Shown here piece after piece: positions 63,080-64,000 of a DNA stretch of 64,000 nucleotides (position 1 is the first letter of the stretch; each line of letters opens with the position of its first letter). The DNA lies in the NCBI GenBank assembly GCA_038319025.1, contig JBBQCW010000012.1, forward strand, positions 1 through 64,000, written 5' to 3'. The notes beneath the pieces are model-generated. The model saw only the letters and a list, made by a program, of their open reading frames with translations, did not search any database and was not told where the DNA came from. The stretch is from JBBQCW01 sp038319025 (GTDB lineage Bacteria > Actinomycetota > Thermoleophilia > Solirubrobacterales > Solirubrobacteraceae). Position numbers and translations under genes: made by a program.

Positions 63080-63702
63080 GGGGAGGCCGGGGTTCGTAGG
63101 TAGCGGTCGAAAGTTCGGCCCGCACTCTCAAGCCCGCCAACGCCAGGCAGACCGGACGGGGATGGCATCCCCGCCATCGACTGCAGCGCCTGGAGCTGTT
63201 GCGCGCATGATGCGAGTAATCGAGCCAGCAAGATCCGGGTGGCGGGGTCTGCGGTACCGCCGAGCCCGCGGACGTACGCTCCCTGCAGGGTGCCCTCCAG
63301 TTCTTGCCCGAGCCGCAGCACGCGGCCGCGCGTGTGCAGCGCACTGCGCGGGATGTCGACCACCAAGCCGGCCAGGTCGCTGGCCGGGGTCTCGGCGAGC
63401 GCCATGAGGATCCGGCGGACGTTCTCGCGCCTCAGCGATCCGGTGGCCGCGAGGCGGCGCCGTTCGCCAGCCGTGAAACCGGGGGCGTGCGCCGCCCGGG
63501 AGTAGAAGGAGGCGAGGATCCGTTCGCCGGTCAGCCCCACCTGCAGGTACCCCTCGTCGTCGCCGGTCGGATGCGGGACTGCCGCCGGAGCGGTGGAGGG
63601 GCGGGCGAGCAGGCCGAGAGCCGTGACACCTGAGATGGCGCCGAGCCCAAGGAAGCGCGCACGGGAGATGGCCGCGGTATCGAGATCGGTGTGCATGGGC
63701 AT
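63076..63702 (-). CDS. Exported alpha-helical (ferritin-like) protein upstream of modA
   Basis: A 208-residue protein beginning with a signal-anchor near ISRARFLGLGAISGVTALGLL. The SRARFL pattern is close to, but lacks, the twin arginine. The mature part is mostly helical (LTGERILASFYSRAAH, RRENVRRILMAL, RLGQELEGTLQGAY, LLARLLASCAQQLQALQ), the spacing of ferritin-like/DUF4439 bundles, though the fourth helix has no Glu or His ligand. Coupling with modA (ATGA) suggests a link to molybdate uptake, but no function is known. Confidence 0.6.
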   Translation of the reverse strand: MPMHTDLDTAAISRARFLGLGAISGVTALGLLARPSTAPAAVPHPTGDDEGYLQVGLTGERILASFYSRAAHAPGFTAGERRRLAATGSLRRENVRRILMALAETPASDLAGLVVDIPRSALHTRGRVLRLGQELEGTLQGAYVRGLGGTADPATRILLARLLASCAQQLQALQSMAGMPSPSGLPGVGGLESAGRTFDRYLRTPASP

Positions 63703-63740
63703 TGCATTGGCATGAATACCACACCGCGGGGCGTCCCGGG

Positions 63741-63756
63741 TACTGTGCGCCCGGTG
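63741..63756 (+). promoter_or_regulatory. -10 box TACTGT with leaderless GTG of the last gene
   Basis: TACTGT (63741-63746) ends 7 nt before GTG 63754. The promoter lies 51 bp from the divergent start of the modA operon. Confidence 0.5.
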
Positions 63757-64000
63757 CCTATACGTGTCATCACTGCCGCGCTTGCTTCTTGCGCCCTCGC
63801 GTTCGGCGCGCTCGCCTGCGGAAGCAAAGCATCCAGCCCGACGGTGCCGGTGGCGAACGGCCGTGTTCCCGCGCTGGCCCGGACGCCCGCGGGCGCGGGA
63901 GAGGTGCTCGTGCGAGCGCAGGCCTCGCCCGTGGCGCGAGGTCCGTACGCGCTGCACGGCACCTACCGGGCACAGTTCGTCCAGTACGACCCGACCGATC
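63754..64000 (+). CDS. Putative lipoprotein, N-terminal part (runs off the window)
   Basis: The frame starting at GTG 63754 stays open to the window end (82 codons). It begins with a lipoprotein-like signal (RVITAALASCALAFGALACG). Cys13 has the cleaner lipobox (LASC) and Cys22 (ALAC) the better distance from the start. A Ser/Thr/Val/Pro-rich linker and GPYALHGTYRAQFVQYDPTD follow. No family is recognised in the part seen. It is transcribed divergently from the modA operon. Confidence 0.55.
   Translation, partial: MPIRVITAALASCALAFGALACGSKASSPTVPVANGRVPALARTPAGAGEVLVRAQASPVARGPYALHGTYRAQFVQYDPTD

Overview
This window is a very GC-rich, gene-dense chromosomal segment made almost entirely of housekeeping genes. 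I see no insertion sequences, prophage, CRISPR, tRNA or rRNA. Gene order and content point to an actinobacterium: mihF-gmk-rpoZ-coaBC follows a pyr operon, and recA-recX lies near miaB, miaA and dapF. Several traits suggest a deep lineage, most likely class Thermoleophilia (Solirubrobacterales or relatives). These are a PyrK/PyrD class 1B pair inside the pyr operon, an E. coli-length DapD, and RNase Y plus RNase J together. The taxonomic placement is my inference.

Layout. 1-9.6 kb: the 3' end of rnz, then a tightly coupled pyrR-pyrB-pyrC-carA-carB-pyrK-pyrD operon headed by a PyrR-binding RNA hairpin that hides the ribosome-binding site. 9.7-12.3 kb: mihF, gmk, rpoZ, coaBC. 12.3-17 kb: a MoxR ATPase / DUF58 / transglutaminase set and a TPR protein. 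17-25.5 kb: rimP-nusA-ylxR-infB-rbfA-nrnA-truB-ribF and rpsO, with a strong intrinsic terminator in the rimP leader. 25.5-31.4 kb: redox genes, pnp, an M16 peptidase, dapB. 31.4-38.9 kb: small unknown genes, panD, recD2 (minus), dapA, rnj, a membrane protein. 38.8-41.1 kb (minus): a response regulator / histidine kinase / small protein operon. 41.2-47.4 kb: ftsK, a RodZ-like protein, cinA, a secreted M14 peptidase. 47.5-54.7 kb: recA, recX, rny, a nucleotide-sugar dehydrogenase, a glycosyltransferase, miaB. 54.7-57.3 kb: an SDR (minus), miaA, dapF. 57.3-60.4 kb (minus): dapE-dapC-dapD. 60.5-63.7 kb (minus): an exported helical protein followed by modA-modB-modC. The window ends inside a putative lipoprotein gene.

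Themes. (i) dapA, dapB, dapC, dapD, dapE and dapF give a nearly complete succinylase route to diaminopimelate, but the DapF homologue lacks both catalytic cysteines (Glu79 and Ser214 instead). (ii) NusA carries a C-terminal Cys3His zinc-knuckle-like module and a roughly 165-residue acidic Ile/Val/Ala/Glu tail. (iii) Many genes have a TA(C/G)NNT-type hexamer ending almost exactly 7 nt before the start codon with no Shine-Dalgarno sequence, so leaderless transcription looks common. (iv) Genes inside operons usually overlap as ATGA, GTGA, TGATG or TAATG. (v) Convergent gene pairs lie 9-17 bp apart without visible intrinsic terminators, so the terminator in the rimP-nusA leader stands out as a likely attenuator.
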